Assembly: GCA_934513685.1 (NCBI GenBank)
Contig: CAKSWY010000014.1
Location: forward strand, 1 to 64,000
Reading direction: 5' to 3'
From: an uncultured Oscillospiraceae bacterium
GTDB taxonomy: Bacteria; Bacillota; Clostridia; Oscillospirales; Ruminococcaceae
Length of the DNA stretch: 64,000 nucleotides
The stretch's first letter is position 1, and each line of letters opens with the position of its first letter. Made by a program: the position numbers and the translations under genes. This document shows, in pieces, positions 26,054 to 35,449 of the stretch. The notes beneath the pieces are model-generated. The model searched no databases. It was not told the DNA's origin and worked only from the letters and a program-made list of their open reading frames with translations.

Positions 26054-27133
26054 TCATTCCCGCACAATGGCGTCCAGACCCTTCCAGTCGGCCCAGGTGG
26101 GGTGCAGGCACCGCCCCAGCTTGTAGCGGTGCCAGTAAAAGGCGTTGTTTTCCAGCCGCCCGCGGGAGAGCTTTGCCACCAGTCTGGTGTCCTTCCGGCG
26201 CAGGGGGGTGTAAAACACCGTATAGAGCTTATTCCGCTTGAAATAATCCAGCAGCCGCCCCAGGGCCGGGTCCTCATAGATCCAGGCCGCGTCCTGTTCC
26301 AGCGTGTCCTCCGGCAGGCAGCTCAGGCTGAAGGCCAGGGTCTGCACATATTCCAGCGCATAGAACTGCAGGCTCTTCGGCGGCACATGGTACACGTTCA
26401 GGCAGTCGGTCAAAAAGCCGTCAAACATGGCCAGGTGCCAGGGCTTCAGGGGCTGGCGGCCGCTGCTGCTCACGCTTTCGGCGTTGTCCCTCTCCCAGAA
26501 ATAGAGGGGAAGCTGCACCACCGTACACCGGGCCGCTGCATTCCGCTGCCAGTGGGCCGCCAGATAATCCCGCATGAAGGGGCGGTCCTCGTAGCCGTCC
26601 CGGATGGTCTCGTCAAAGCGCACCCCATACCGGCGCATCAGGTCCAGGTCCAGAAGTTTGCCCCAGGGCGGCGGAAAGGGTGCGTCGTTGTACAGGTACG
26701 AGGCCTGCCGAGCCGCATAGCGCTGCACCGGGGTGCCCGGCGCGAACGCGCCTTCGGGCAGTTCCTTCCGAATTTCCGTGTGCAGCCCCAGCACAAAGTC
26801 GCCGGGGAACCGCTTCTGCACGGCCAGAAGTGCTTCCAGTGCGCAGGGGGCCAGCAGATCGTCCTGATCCATCAGCACCGCATAGGCGCTTTGGGCCGCG
26901 GCAAGGCCCGCATTGCGGGCGCTGCACACACCGCCGTTTGCCTTGTGGATGACCCGAAAGCGGTCGTCCTTCGCCGCCCACTCGTCGCAGATCTCGCCGG
27001 AATTGTCCGGGCTGCCGTCGTCCACCAGCAGCGCCTCCCAATCCGGCATGGTCTGCGCCTGCAGGCTTGCAAAGCACCGGGGCAGGTACTTTGCCATGTT
27101 GTAAACCGGAATTACTACGCTCACTTGTGCCAT
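26054..27133 (-). CDS. Glycosyltransferase family 2
   Basis: 359 residues. GT-A fold: VSVVIPVYNMAKYLPRC at the N-terminus, LLVDDGSPDNSGEICDEWA (UDP-binding Asp), KANGGVCSARNAGLAAA and the DxD-like VLMDQDDL. The C-terminal half (RYGVRFDETIRDGYEDRPFM) carries the EDxxF-type acidic motif of this subfamily. It is the last gene of the first transcription unit. Acceptor and sugar are unknown. Same subfamily as six other genes in the cluster, pointing to past duplications. Confidence 0.9.
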   Translation of the reverse strand: MAQVSVVIPVYNMAKYLPRCFASLQAQTMPDWEALLVDDGSPDNSGEICDEWAAKDDRFRVIHKANGGVCSARNAGLAAAQSAYAVLMDQDDLLAPCALEALLAVQKRFPGDFVLGLHTEIRKELPEGAFAPGTPVQRYAARQASYLYNDAPFPPPWGKLLDLDLMRRYGVRFDETIRDGYEDRPFMRDYLAAHWQRNAAARCTVVQLPLYFWERDNAESVSSSGRQPLKPWHLAMFDGFLTDCLNVYHVPPKSLQFYALEYVQTLAFSLSCLPEDTLEQDAAWIYEDPALGRLLDYFKRNKLYTVFYTPLRRKDTRLVAKLSRGRLENNAFYWHRYKLGRCLHPTWADWKGLDAIVRE

Positions 27134-27188
27134 GGGGTTCCTCGTTTTCCGGGCGGAGCCGCCCTGATTTTATGCTGCCCGGTGTGGT

Positions 27189-28160
27189 TCAGCCCAGCAG
27201 CGGGGTGAGAATGGCCAGCATCCGTTCCATATCCTCTGGGCCATAGCGCTGGTCCACCGGCAGGGGCAGAATGTTCCGGGCGTACTCCCGGCCCACCGGG
27301 TCATGTTCGGCAGCTGCGGCCTCGGGCCACAGCAGCGGCACATAGACCTTTTGTGCCTGCAAAGCTCTGCGCACCTGCTCGCCCTTCGGCAGCAGCAGCG
27401 GATAGGCATACGGCCCCACCGGCGGGTGCAGCGCAAGGCCGTTCACCCCGTCCAGTTCCCGGGCCAACCGGGCATAGTTTTCGTTCCGCTGCCGGGCCGC
27501 CCAGTCGCAATCAATGGCCCCCAGCAGAGTCTCGGTCAGGCGGGACATCCGCCGCAGAGGCAGGGTCTCCAGCCGCTCCTCGTTTTCCGCATAGCGGCCA
27601 TAAAAGCGGTTGGCGCTGCCGGTGTCCGCCCGGCCCAGCAGGTGGGCCATCCGCTCCCGGGATTCATCCCGTTCCAGCGGCTCTTCCAGGCGGCAGTCGG
27701 TGAAGAGATAGGCCCCATCCGGCACGCCGAAAAACTTCCGGCAGGTATAAATGGTGTCCATTCCGGGGCAGGGCGGCTGAAAGAACGCCTGCACATTGTC
27801 CCATATGACCCGGCGGCCGTACCGCTTGCTCAGAGTCTGTGCCTGCTCTGGCCCCAGCTGGCCGTAGTAGTTCACCAGATACACCCATTCGTCCGGCCCT
27901 GGCTCCAGCCCGGGCAAGGGCAGAAAATTCCGCCCGATGGGGTACTCCACCGCCTGAACGCCCAGCGCCGCGCAGGTGTTTTTCACCGCGCCGCACAGAT
28001 ACGACGGCAGGTGCAGCGTGCGGATGTTCCGCGCCCGCAGCACATAGGCCAGGCAGTTGCGGGCCGTATTCAGCGCCAGCGCGCCGGGGTAGTGGGGCTT
28101 TGCCGGGCCGAAGCCCAGTTCCAGATAGCCGCCGTACTCGGCCTGTTCACCGCAGATCAT
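27189..28160 (-). CDS. DegT/DnrJ-like PLP-dependent aminotransferase homologue, divergent
   Basis: 323 residues, shorter than typical DegT enzymes (~370). The fold is suggested by ALNTARNCLAYVLRARNI, LPSYLCGAVKNTCAALGV, VYLVNYYGQLGPEQAQ, VIWDNVQAFFQPP and CRKFFGVPDGAYLF, where the Lys in CRKFFG fits the PLP-binding position. The closing LWPEAAAAEHDPVGREYARNI segment matches the usual C-terminal helix region. Whether it still transaminates is uncertain. Its start overlaps the end of the WbqC gene by 14 bp. Confidence 0.65.
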   Translation of the reverse strand: MICGEQAEYGGYLELGFGPAKPHYPGALALNTARNCLAYVLRARNIRTLHLPSYLCGAVKNTCAALGVQAVEYPIGRNFLPLPGLEPGPDEWVYLVNYYGQLGPEQAQTLSKRYGRRVIWDNVQAFFQPPCPGMDTIYTCRKFFGVPDGAYLFTDCRLEEPLERDESRERMAHLLGRADTGSANRFYGRYAENEERLETLPLRRMSRLTETLLGAIDCDWAARQRNENYARLARELDGVNGLALHPPVGPYAYPLLLPKGEQVRRALQAQKVYVPLLWPEAAAAEHDPVGREYARNILPLPVDQRYGPEDMERMLAILTPLLG

Positions 28161-28845
28161 ATTCTCGCAGCATCTCCTGTACCTGTTCTTTCGGGTTGTA
28201 CATCAATACGTCCAGAATGGAGAGGTTCGGCTGGAACTCCCCGCTTCCCTGCGCATAGCGGATGGGGCGGGTGTCCAAAAAGCTCAGCTGAATGCCCTGC
28301 CGGGCAAAGTCCTCTTTGGAATAGAGCTGCTGGCCGCCGATGGCATTGTAATACTCGGTGGCCCCCAGCTCTTTGCAGATGGCCAGCACCTTGTCCTGCC
28401 CGTGCAGCGCATTGTCCTTTTTCAAAGTGGAGGAAATGACGAACTCCGTGTTCATCTCCAGATACGCCGCCACCGCCCGGATGGAATAGGCCAGAAACTC
28501 CGCCAGGTTCGTGCTGCCGCAGGTGAGAATGTCCTCGGCCAAGGGCATGGCCTGCCCGTAGCAGGGGGCCTTGCGGTAGGCCAGGCGCAGCTTGTCCAGG
28601 CTGCCCTTCACCCACTGCTCCGGGGGTTGCACCCCCACCTCGTTGATCTTTTTAAAGGGGCTGGCCCCCTGCATGGGCAGGTTGAAATACTTCACCTCGC
28701 TGCCCATCAGAATGCGGTTGCGGTTGATCCAGCCGCCCTTGATGAAATTCACATCGTCGTAGATCACATAGCGGTCCACCGCGTTCATCAGCTGCCAATA
28801 CCCGATGTAGGGGAAAAAGTACGGCTGCATGATTCCAAGCTTCAT
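28147..28845 (-). CDS. WbqC-family protein
   Basis: 232 residues opening MKLGIMQPYFFPYIGYWQL, the diagnostic start of WbqC (PF08889), followed by YVIYDDVNFIKGGWINRNR and the conserved KSE-type segment near VSGTLKKD-like LKKDNALHG. WbqC proteins occur widely in surface-glycan clusters, often beside sugar aminotransferases, but their reaction is unproven. SD AGGAGG precedes the start. Position beside two DegT-like genes fits a role in modifying an amino sugar (inference). Confidence 0.88.
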   Translation of the reverse strand: MKLGIMQPYFFPYIGYWQLMNAVDRYVIYDDVNFIKGGWINRNRILMGSEVKYFNLPMQGASPFKKINEVGVQPPEQWVKGSLDKLRLAYRKAPCYGQAMPLAEDILTCGSTNLAEFLAYSIRAVAAYLEMNTEFVISSTLKKDNALHGQDKVLAICKELGATEYYNAIGGQQLYSKEDFARQGIQLSFLDTRPIRYAQGSGEFQPNLSILDVLMYNPKEQVQEMLREYDLR

Positions 28846-28920
28846 GTTTTCTCTCCTCCTGCCGGCAGGCGGCCTATCGCACCGCCGTTCGTTCTGCCGG
28901 TTTCTGCCAAAATCAGCGGG

Positions 28921-30009
28921 TCACAGCTGCACCGGTGCCTTCTGCCCGGTGGTCAGGGTGTGCATCCAGTAGCCAAGCCAGTACCGCCGCTGGTACTGCC
29001 GGGGGTCCTGCTGCTCCAGCAGATACAGCTTGCGGCAGCCCGCGGCGCTGCGCTTGCGCAGGGGGGCTGCATAGGGAATGTACACCTTTTCGTTCCGGCA
29101 CACATTCAGCAGGCGGGTCATCCGCGGGTCAGCCAGATACTCCTCGGCATGGCTTACCTCGCCGTTTGCGGGGCGGTTGGCCTCCAGCCCAATGGCCCAG
29201 CCCATGGTGTGCAGGCAGTGGGTCAGCACCCGGCGGCGGTCGGTCCGGTCCTCAATAGGGAAATCCCGGCCGAAAAAGTCCAGCAGATAATCGCACAGGC
29301 GCAGTTCGTCCCCGCAGTAGCTGGGCAGATAGCGCCGGGTCATGCTGTTCACATTGTCCACGCTGTAACAGTACAGCGGCAGCTGGATCACCGCAAAGTC
29401 GGCGTTCGGCTTTTCCCTAAACCACGCCTTGATGTAATCCAGGCAGAAGATCATATCGTCGCCGTAATCCATGTCCTTCTTGTGGGCAATGCCGTTCTGT
29501 TTGACCAGATCCATGCGGAACAGCTTGTTCCACACGTAGTAAAGCCGGGCATCCATGTACAGCTTTCCCACGTCCTTGGCGGTGCAGTGCTGCACGGGCA
29601 GGGCCTCGGGCAGGGTCTGCGGCAGCTGGCCGGCGCTGTCGCACCAGTTCCACAGCACCATGCTGGCCAGGCTTTGCTCCTGCATCTTCAGGGCCGCTTC
29701 CAGCAGGCCGGGAGCCAGCACATCGTCGTTGTCTACAAAATACAGCCACTTGCCGCAGGCATTCTCCACGCCCACGTTCCGGGCGATGGAGCCGCCCTCG
29801 TTGACCTTGTGGATGACCTTAAACCGGCTGTCCTGCTCTGCGTACCGATCGCACACGGCGCCGGAGCCGTCCGGGCTGCCGTCGTCCACCATCACGCACT
29901 CCCAATCCGGCATGGTCTGGGCCAGAATGCTGTCCAGGCAGCGGGGCAGTAGGTCCTCGGCTTTGTATACGGGGATTACAATGCTCACCAAAGGCATGGT
30001 CTTACTCAC
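28921..30009 (-). CDS. Glycosyltransferase family 2
   Basis: 362 residues. VSIVIPVYKAEDLLPRC, VMVDDGSPDGSGAVCDRYA, KVNEGGSIARNVGVENA and YFVDNDDVLAP define the GT-A core; the C-terminal part resembles the other GT2s of the cluster (RMDLVKQNGIAHKKDMDYGDD). Annotated from a GTG that overlaps the stop of the aminotransferase gene by 4 bp; an ATG four codons in (29997) is an alternative. Substrates unknown. Confidence 0.88.
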   Translation of the reverse strand: MSKTMPLVSIVIPVYKAEDLLPRCLDSILAQTMPDWECVMVDDGSPDGSGAVCDRYAEQDSRFKVIHKVNEGGSIARNVGVENACGKWLYFVDNDDVLAPGLLEAALKMQEQSLASMVLWNWCDSAGQLPQTLPEALPVQHCTAKDVGKLYMDARLYYVWNKLFRMDLVKQNGIAHKKDMDYGDDMIFCLDYIKAWFREKPNADFAVIQLPLYCYSVDNVNSMTRRYLPSYCGDELRLCDYLLDFFGRDFPIEDRTDRRRVLTHCLHTMGWAIGLEANRPANGEVSHAEEYLADPRMTRLLNVCRNEKVYIPYAAPLRKRSAAGCRKLYLLEQQDPRQYQRRYWLGYWMHTLTTGQKAPVQL

Positions 30010-31133
30010 TTTCTCGGGTTGCTGCCCGGTCCTTTCAGGATCACATCACAGATTTCGTCCGCGCCGGCGGCCCCCAGTTCCTCAAACAGGGGCAGGGTGA
30101 GCACCTGGCTGGCCAGATGCCGGGCCACGGGGGTCTCGCTGGAATGGTAGGTTTCCCGGTAACAGGCATAATCGCTCACCAGCGGGTAGAAGTATTTGCG
30201 CGCACCGATGCCCTCGGCCGCCAGCCGGGACATCACTTCATCCCGGCTTTCGCCGAACACTGCCTCGTCAAAGGTGACGGGCATATAGGCGTAGTTGGAG
30301 GTCAGGCCCTCGCCCTCGGCCAGAAGCAGCCGCAGGCCAGGCACGCCGCCCAGCCGCTTGCGGTACTGCTCCACCGCCGCCCGCCGGGCGGCAATGGCCT
30401 GGTCCAGATGGCGCAGGTTGCACAGACCCATGGCGGCGCAGAACTCGTTCATCTTGGCGTTGGGGGCCACATAGCCCACGTGCTCGGCGTCCTGAATGCC
30501 GAAGTCCCGCAGATGGTCCAGAGTTTCGTGCACCTCCGGGTCATCGCAGCATACGCCGCCGCCCTCAATGGTGTGGAATACCTTGGTGGCGTGGAAGCTG
30601 AACATGGAGGCATCGCCGAAGCTGCCCGCCTTACGGCCATTTTTCTCCACGCCGAAAGCATGGGCCGCGTCGTAGATCACCTTCAGGCCATGCTTTTTGG
30701 CAATGGCATCAATGGCCTCGGTGTCACACAGGTTGCCGTATACGTGCACCGGCAGAATGGCGCAGGTGCGGGGGGTGATGTGCTCCTCCAGCTTTGCGGG
30801 GTCCAGCGTGCCGTCGCTCTCCTTCACATCGCAGAACACGGGGGTCAACCCGGCACGGCAGATGGCGTGGGTGGTGGACACAAAGGTAAAGGGGGTGGTC
30901 AGCACCTCCCCTTCCAGCCCCATGGCCTGAAGCAGCAGCTCCAGCGCCATGTGCCCGTTGGTAAACAGGGATACCCGTCCGGTGCCCAGCTTTTCCGCCA
31001 GCTGCTGTTCCAGCTGGCAGTGCTTTTCGCCCATGTTGGTCAGCCAGCGGCTCTCCCACAGGGGGCGGATCTCCTCCACATACTCTTCAAAGGGCGGCAT
31101 GGAGGAACGGGTAACGTTGATCTGCTGGGGCAT
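30006..31133 (-). CDS. DegT/DnrJ/EryC1-family sugar aminotransferase
   Basis: 375 residues, full length for the family, which transaminates nucleotide-linked 3- or 4-keto-sugars. TNGHMALELLLQAMG, TPFTFVSTTHAICRAG, DAAHAFGVEKNGRKAGSFGDA and FSFHATKVFHTIEGGG are canonical; the Lys in HATKVF binds PLP. The FHATKVF/TIEGG pattern is like VioA/FdtB-type enzymes making 4-amino- or 3-amino-6-deoxyhexoses. No dTDP-glucose dehydratase is in the window, so the keto-sugar must come from elsewhere. Confidence 0.9.
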   Translation of the reverse strand: MPQQINVTRSSMPPFEEYVEEIRPLWESRWLTNMGEKHCQLEQQLAEKLGTGRVSLFTNGHMALELLLQAMGLEGEVLTTPFTFVSTTHAICRAGLTPVFCDVKESDGTLDPAKLEEHITPRTCAILPVHVYGNLCDTEAIDAIAKKHGLKVIYDAAHAFGVEKNGRKAGSFGDASMFSFHATKVFHTIEGGGVCCDDPEVHETLDHLRDFGIQDAEHVGYVAPNAKMNEFCAAMGLCNLRHLDQAIAARRAAVEQYRKRLGGVPGLRLLLAEGEGLTSNYAYMPVTFDEAVFGESRDEVMSRLAAEGIGARKYFYPLVSDYACYRETYHSSETPVARHLASQVLTLPLFEELGAAGADEICDVILKGPGSNPRK

Positions 31134-31145
31134 GGTTCGTCTCCT

Positions 31146-32381
31146 TTACTCCGCCTTGGGCGGCTGGGGCTGCAGGGCAGCCAGAAAATTCTCGTAATAG
31201 GCCTGGCGGCTGAACACTTTGGCCCGCTCCGGGCCGGACTGCGCCATTTTTTCCCGGCGCTCGGGGTCATTTTTCAGCTGACAGAAGGCTTCGGCCAGCT
31301 GGTCGGCCAGCGGCTCCATGCCGGGCACCGGCTTGCAGACGCCTGCCTCCCAGGTTTCGTCCCGGCTCACCAGCAGCGCGCCGGAGCCGTTCAGATATTC
31401 CGACATTCCGCCGGAGGCTGTGGCCACGATGGGGCAGCCGCAGGCCATGGCTTCGATCACCACAATGCCGGCCGGCTCGTCCCAGATGGCCGGGAAGCAG
31501 GCCGCATCCGCCAAGCGGTAATAGGGCGGCAGGCTTTCGTTGGGCAGGTAGCCGGTGAACTGAATGCGCCCGGCCTGCCGCAGAGGCTCGGCCTCCCGGC
31601 GCAGCCGCTCAAAGAAGGGGCTTTCGTCCTCGGCTGCAAAGAAGGGGCTGCCCACCACCAGCAGCTTCATATGGGGGTCGTCCAGCTGCACCATGGCCTC
31701 GATCAGCCGGTGTACGCCCTTTTCTTCGCACACCCGGCCGCAGTACAGCACCACAAAGTCCTCCTCGGTGTAGCCCAGCATCCGGCGCAGATGGCTCTGC
31801 TCCTCGGGCGTTTCGGGCACCGGAGAAAACCGCGCCACATCCACGCAGTTGGGCACCAGCCGCACTTTGCAGTGGCCGGTGGGCTGCCACTGGTCCGCCA
31901 CAAAGCGGCTGATGGCCAGAATGCCGCCGTACATATCCTCCAGCTGCTGGGTGGCCCGCAGCTGCATATGCAGGTGCGCCCACATCTTTTCCCGGCCGAT
32001 CTGGTGGGCAATGGCGGCCGGCTCGGTCAGGTCGCCGCCCTCCGCCACCACGCAGTCCGGCTTTTCCAGCGCAATCAGCTTGCGCACGTGTTCATACCAG
32101 GGGTCCAGTGGGGCCGGGCGGCCCATACGCCGCAGCTGGCCGCACACCGGCCCCCACAGATGCTGGGCCATGGGCCGCGTGGCAGGCAGGAAATGAATTT
32201 TTGTGTGCTGATATCCCTCCGCCAGCTTCTGGGCCTCCGGATCCGGCAGGCTGACGCACACCAGCTCTGCCTTGGCCTGCCGCTCATTCTCCTCGATCAG
32301 GTGGCTGATGAGCGTTTCCACCGCGCCGCCCCGCACGGCCGGGATCGGCAGCGCCGGCGGCGGGATCAGGAAAATTTTCAT
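31146..32381 (-). CDS. Glycosyltransferase family 4
   Basis: 411 residues with a GT-B fold: MKIFLIPPPALPIPAVRGGAVE at the N-terminus (glycine-rich acceptor-side loop), LVPNCVDVARFSP, VVLYCGRVCEEKGVHRLIEA and the donor-site EPAGIVVIEAMACGCPIV (E-x7-E). The start at 32381 has AAGGAGG upstream and overlaps the preceding GT2 gene by 4 bp; the frame stays open for 61 more codons without support. The donor is likely a nucleotide hexose (family knowledge). Confidence 0.9.
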   Translation of the reverse strand: MKIFLIPPPALPIPAVRGGAVETLISHLIEENERQAKAELVCVSLPDPEAQKLAEGYQHTKIHFLPATRPMAQHLWGPVCGQLRRMGRPAPLDPWYEHVRKLIALEKPDCVVAEGGDLTEPAAIAHQIGREKMWAHLHMQLRATQQLEDMYGGILAISRFVADQWQPTGHCKVRLVPNCVDVARFSPVPETPEEQSHLRRMLGYTEEDFVVLYCGRVCEEKGVHRLIEAMVQLDDPHMKLLVVGSPFFAAEDESPFFERLRREAEPLRQAGRIQFTGYLPNESLPPYYRLADAACFPAIWDEPAGIVVIEAMACGCPIVATASGGMSEYLNGSGALLVSRDETWEAGVCKPVPGMEPLADQLAEAFCQLKNDPERREKMAQSGPERAKVFSRQAYYENFLAALQPQPPKAE

Positions 32382-33352
32382 TTCCGCCTGCCCTCCTTCA
32401 CCTTGGGCAGCGGCATACCGCCCCAGCGGGCGCAGCTGAACTTTTCCACCGCCGTCAGGAAGGGGCAGTGGCGCGCCGCGGGCAGCAGCGCCTTCATGCG
32501 GGCCTGTTCCTCGTTCCAGCGGTTCAGAATGGCGGGGTCCTTCATGGTTTTGGCCTGGGCGCACAGGGAGAGATACCGATGCCAGCAGGCCGCCACAGCC
32601 TGATCCTGCAGTTCCTGTGGCAGATTTTCCTTGGCAAAATATTCGCAGCGCATCACCAGCGCGGTCACGCCGTCAAAGCGGGCGGGGGTCAGGTCGGTGC
32701 GGCAGATGCTGCCCTCCCGCAGGCGGTAGCAATACAGCGGCTCCGGCACGCAGGCCACCCGCTTTGCCGTATGGAACAGCTCATGGGCCACGGCGTCGTC
32801 CTCGTGGATCAGCCCATCCGGGTAGCGCAGGGTCTTCCACAGCTCCGCCTTGTACAGCTTGTTCCAGGCCACGGTGTAGTAGGCGCTGGCCTCGCCGTAA
32901 AAGCCGGGCAGCAGCTCGTCGCCGGTGTGCACGCCCTCTTCCAGCTCCTGGGTGTAGGCGGGCCGGGGCAGGCTCTCGCCCCACTCGGTCACGTCCTCGG
33001 CCCCGCAGATGGCCATGTCCGCCCCATACTGGCGGATGGCCGCCCGCAGGGTGGCCAGATACTGGGGCCGCACAAAATCGTCCGAGTCCACAAAGGCAAG
33101 ATAGGGCGCTTTTGCCGCCTCAATGCCTGCATTCCGTGCGCTGGAAAGGCCGCCGTTGGCCTTGTGCAGCACCCGCACCCGGGGGTCCTTTTTGGCGTAT
33201 TCCTCGCACAGGGCGCCGCTGTTGTCCGGGCTTCCGTCGTCCACCAGGATCAGTTCAAAATCCCGGAAGGTCTGGTTCAGAATGCTGTCTACGCAGGGGC
33301 CAAGCCACTGCTCCACTTTATAAACGGGTACGATCACACTGATTTCCGGCAT
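32378..33352 (-). CDS. Glycosyltransferase family 2
   Basis: 324 residues: ISVIVPVYKVEQWLGPC, LILVDDGSPDNSGALCEEYA, KANGGLSSARNAGIEAA and FVDSDDFV. The LIHEDDAVAHELF segment is the HEDxxxxxxL motif common in capsule GT2s. Translation overlaps the following GT4 gene by 4 bp. Substrates unknown. Confidence 0.91.
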   Translation of the reverse strand: MPEISVIVPVYKVEQWLGPCVDSILNQTFRDFELILVDDGSPDNSGALCEEYAKKDPRVRVLHKANGGLSSARNAGIEAAKAPYLAFVDSDDFVRPQYLATLRAAIRQYGADMAICGAEDVTEWGESLPRPAYTQELEEGVHTGDELLPGFYGEASAYYTVAWNKLYKAELWKTLRYPDGLIHEDDAVAHELFHTAKRVACVPEPLYCYRLREGSICRTDLTPARFDGVTALVMRCEYFAKENLPQELQDQAVAACWHRYLSLCAQAKTMKDPAILNRWNEEQARMKALLPAARHCPFLTAVEKFSCARWGGMPLPKVKEGRRK

Positions 33353-33385
33353 GATGGCACGCCTCCTTTGCTTTGTTGTTTCGTC

Positions 33386-34402
33386 TTAGTTCTGCCCGGC
33401 CAGCTTGCCCCAGGCCCGGGCCAGGCGGTAACAGCCCATGGGGCTGATGCGGAAAAGCCGCGCCCGCAGTTTTTCAAAGTTTGAGATGTGCGGGCAGGCC
33501 GCAATGGCCCCCGCCAAGCTGTCCAGATGCTTTTTGTGGTAGGCGAAGCCCTCCTTCACGCCGGGCTGCGCCAGGGTGCCGCTCTCGGCCGCCTGCACGT
33601 AGAACACATAGAACACCCGCCAGTAGCAGGCCACCGCCCACTGGGTCAGGTCTGGATCGTCGCCCCGGGCGGCAAACCAGGTATACCAGTCCCAATACAT
33701 GGTCAGGTCGTCCAGCTTGCGGGGCGGGAACAGCGTTGAGGTAATGCTGCCCTCCCGGGTGCGGTAATGATAGAGCTTTTCGTTCAGGCAGAACACCTTT
33801 ACCCCGTCGTACAGCAGGTGCAGAATGCTGGCGTCGTCGCCGAAGAACATCCGCTCATCGTACTTTACGCCCCGCTCCCGGTACAGGCGAGCGTCAAACA
33901 GCTTGTTCCAGCTGAGCATTCCGTACATGCTGCCGGTCTGGAACACATCGTAGAACAGATCCAGCGCATCCTGCAGGCCGGTGATGCTGCTCTGCACGGT
34001 GATGTTCGGCAGCGGCTGGCCGCTCTCACTCATGCCCTCGGCCCCGCAGGCCGCAATGCGGCAGCCCTCGGCCTCGTGGGCCTTAATGGCGCTGTACAGC
34101 GTCTCATACAGGGTCGGCTCGATCAGATCGTCCGAGTCCACAAAGCCGATGTAATCGCCGGTGGCCGCGGCAAGGCCCGCGTTGCTGGCGCTGGCCGGGC
34201 CGCCATTGGGCTTGTGGATGACCCGAATGCGGCTGTCCTTTTTTGCCCACTCGTCGCAGACTTCGCCGCAGCCGTTGGGGCTTCCGTCCTCCACCAGAAT
34301 CAGCTCAAAGTCGGTGAAGGTCTGGTTCAGCACGCTTTGAATGCAGGCCGGCAGGCACTCTTTTGCGTCATAGACGCTGGTAATGATGCTGATAACGGGC
34401 AT
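33386..34402 (-). CDS. Glycosyltransferase family 2
   Basis: 338 residues: ISIITSVYDAKECLPAC, LILVEDGSPNGCGEVCDEWA, KPNGGPASASNAGLAAA, FVDSDDLIEP. The acidic FGDDASILHLLY motif stands where its neighbours have HEDD. No signal peptide or membrane segment is visible, so it acts at the cytoplasmic membrane face. Part of the tandem array 32,378-36,401. Confidence 0.91.
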   Translation of the reverse strand: MPVISIITSVYDAKECLPACIQSVLNQTFTDFELILVEDGSPNGCGEVCDEWAKKDSRIRVIHKPNGGPASASNAGLAAATGDYIGFVDSDDLIEPTLYETLYSAIKAHEAEGCRIAACGAEGMSESGQPLPNITVQSSITGLQDALDLFYDVFQTGSMYGMLSWNKLFDARLYRERGVKYDERMFFGDDASILHLLYDGVKVFCLNEKLYHYRTREGSITSTLFPPRKLDDLTMYWDWYTWFAARGDDPDLTQWAVACYWRVFYVFYVQAAESGTLAQPGVKEGFAYHKKHLDSLAGAIAACPHISNFEKLRARLFRISPMGCYRLARAWGKLAGQN

Positions 34403-34423
34403 AAAACGCTCCTTATGCTTGTT

Positions 34424-35449
34424 TTAAGTGGATTTCTCCCGCAGACCCTTCAGCTGGCAGAACACCGCCAGCAGCGCCGGGCTGTTCAACGCAAAGCAGG
34501 CCCGGTAGGGCAGGGCCAGCAGCCGGTTCGGGTCCGTCTGTGCCCGCCGGCGCAAAAGCGCCCGGGCTGGTTTGTCGGCCCAGATCTGCCGCAGCAGGGC
34601 CAGCCGGCGGCCAAAGGCCACCTTGCCCGGGCCGGTCAGCAGCCCATACTGCGCCGTGCACACGTTGGTGCGCCGGGCCGCCAGCAGGTGCTGCTGCCCG
34701 GCTTCGTCCAGCCCGGCGGCCTGCAGAAAGGCCCGGTAGGCCGGGCGGGTCGCCTCTTCGGCTTCCAGCAGGTCGGTGCGCATCCGGCGGGAGAGGCTGC
34801 CCGGCGCCTCGGCCTGATACCAGTAGCCGGGGGTGCCGTCCACCTGAATGGCCCCCAGTGCCGGGTCTGCCAGCACTCGGAGGTTCAGCTCCAGATCCTC
34901 GTTGACGGCCAGGTGCTCATCAAAGCGCCGCCCCTGCAAAAGGCGGGCCGGGTAAATTTTGTTGTAGAGCACCGCCAGCGTCCCGGTGTCCACCACCAGC
35001 TTCTCCAGCTGGGGGGCCAGCTGCGAAAGCGACGCATACCGGGCGCTCTCCAGCGGCCAGGGCACGGTTCCGTCCGAGAATTCCACCCCGAACAGGTACA
35101 GGCTGTTCTCTTCCAGTTCCGGCAGGGCGCGGGCGTACAGCCCGGGCAGCAGCCGGTCGTCTGCGTCCACAAAGGTGATGTACCGGCCCTTTGCGGCAGC
35201 AAGGCCTGCATTCCGGGCGGCTGAAGCCCCCCGGTTGGGCTGGTGGATCACCTGAATGCGCCCGTCCTTCTGCGCCCATTCATCGCACAGCAGCCCCGAT
35301 TCATCCGGGCTGCCGTCCACGATCAGCACCACCTGAAGCGCCTGCACCCCCTGGCTGAGGATGCTCTCCAGGCACGGGCCAAGGGTCTCCACCGCCTTGT
35401 ACACCGGAATGATCACGGTAAGCAGCGGCTGTGTGCTGCATTCACCCAT
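34424..35449 (-). CDS. Glycosyltransferase family 2
   Basis: 341 residues: LTVIIPVYKAVETLGPC, VVLIVDGSPDESGLLCDEWA, QPNRGASAARNAGLAAA, FVDADDRLLPG; VNEDLELNLRVLA carries the NEDL-type acidic motif. Good SD (GGAGG). Note VDGSPD instead of VDDGSPD: the first aspartate of the usual DDGS pair is retained but shifted, and activity should be intact. Its start overlaps the end of the next upstream gene by 8 bp. Confidence 0.9.
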   Translation of the reverse strand: MGECSTQPLLTVIIPVYKAVETLGPCLESILSQGVQALQVVLIVDGSPDESGLLCDEWAQKDGRIQVIHQPNRGASAARNAGLAAAKGRYITFVDADDRLLPGLYARALPELEENSLYLFGVEFSDGTVPWPLESARYASLSQLAPQLEKLVVDTGTLAVLYNKIYPARLLQGRRFDEHLAVNEDLELNLRVLADPALGAIQVDGTPGYWYQAEAPGSLSRRMRTDLLEAEEATRPAYRAFLQAAGLDEAGQQHLLAARRTNVCTAQYGLLTGPGKVAFGRRLALLRQIWADKPARALLRRRAQTDPNRLLALPYRACFALNSPALLAVFCQLKGLREKST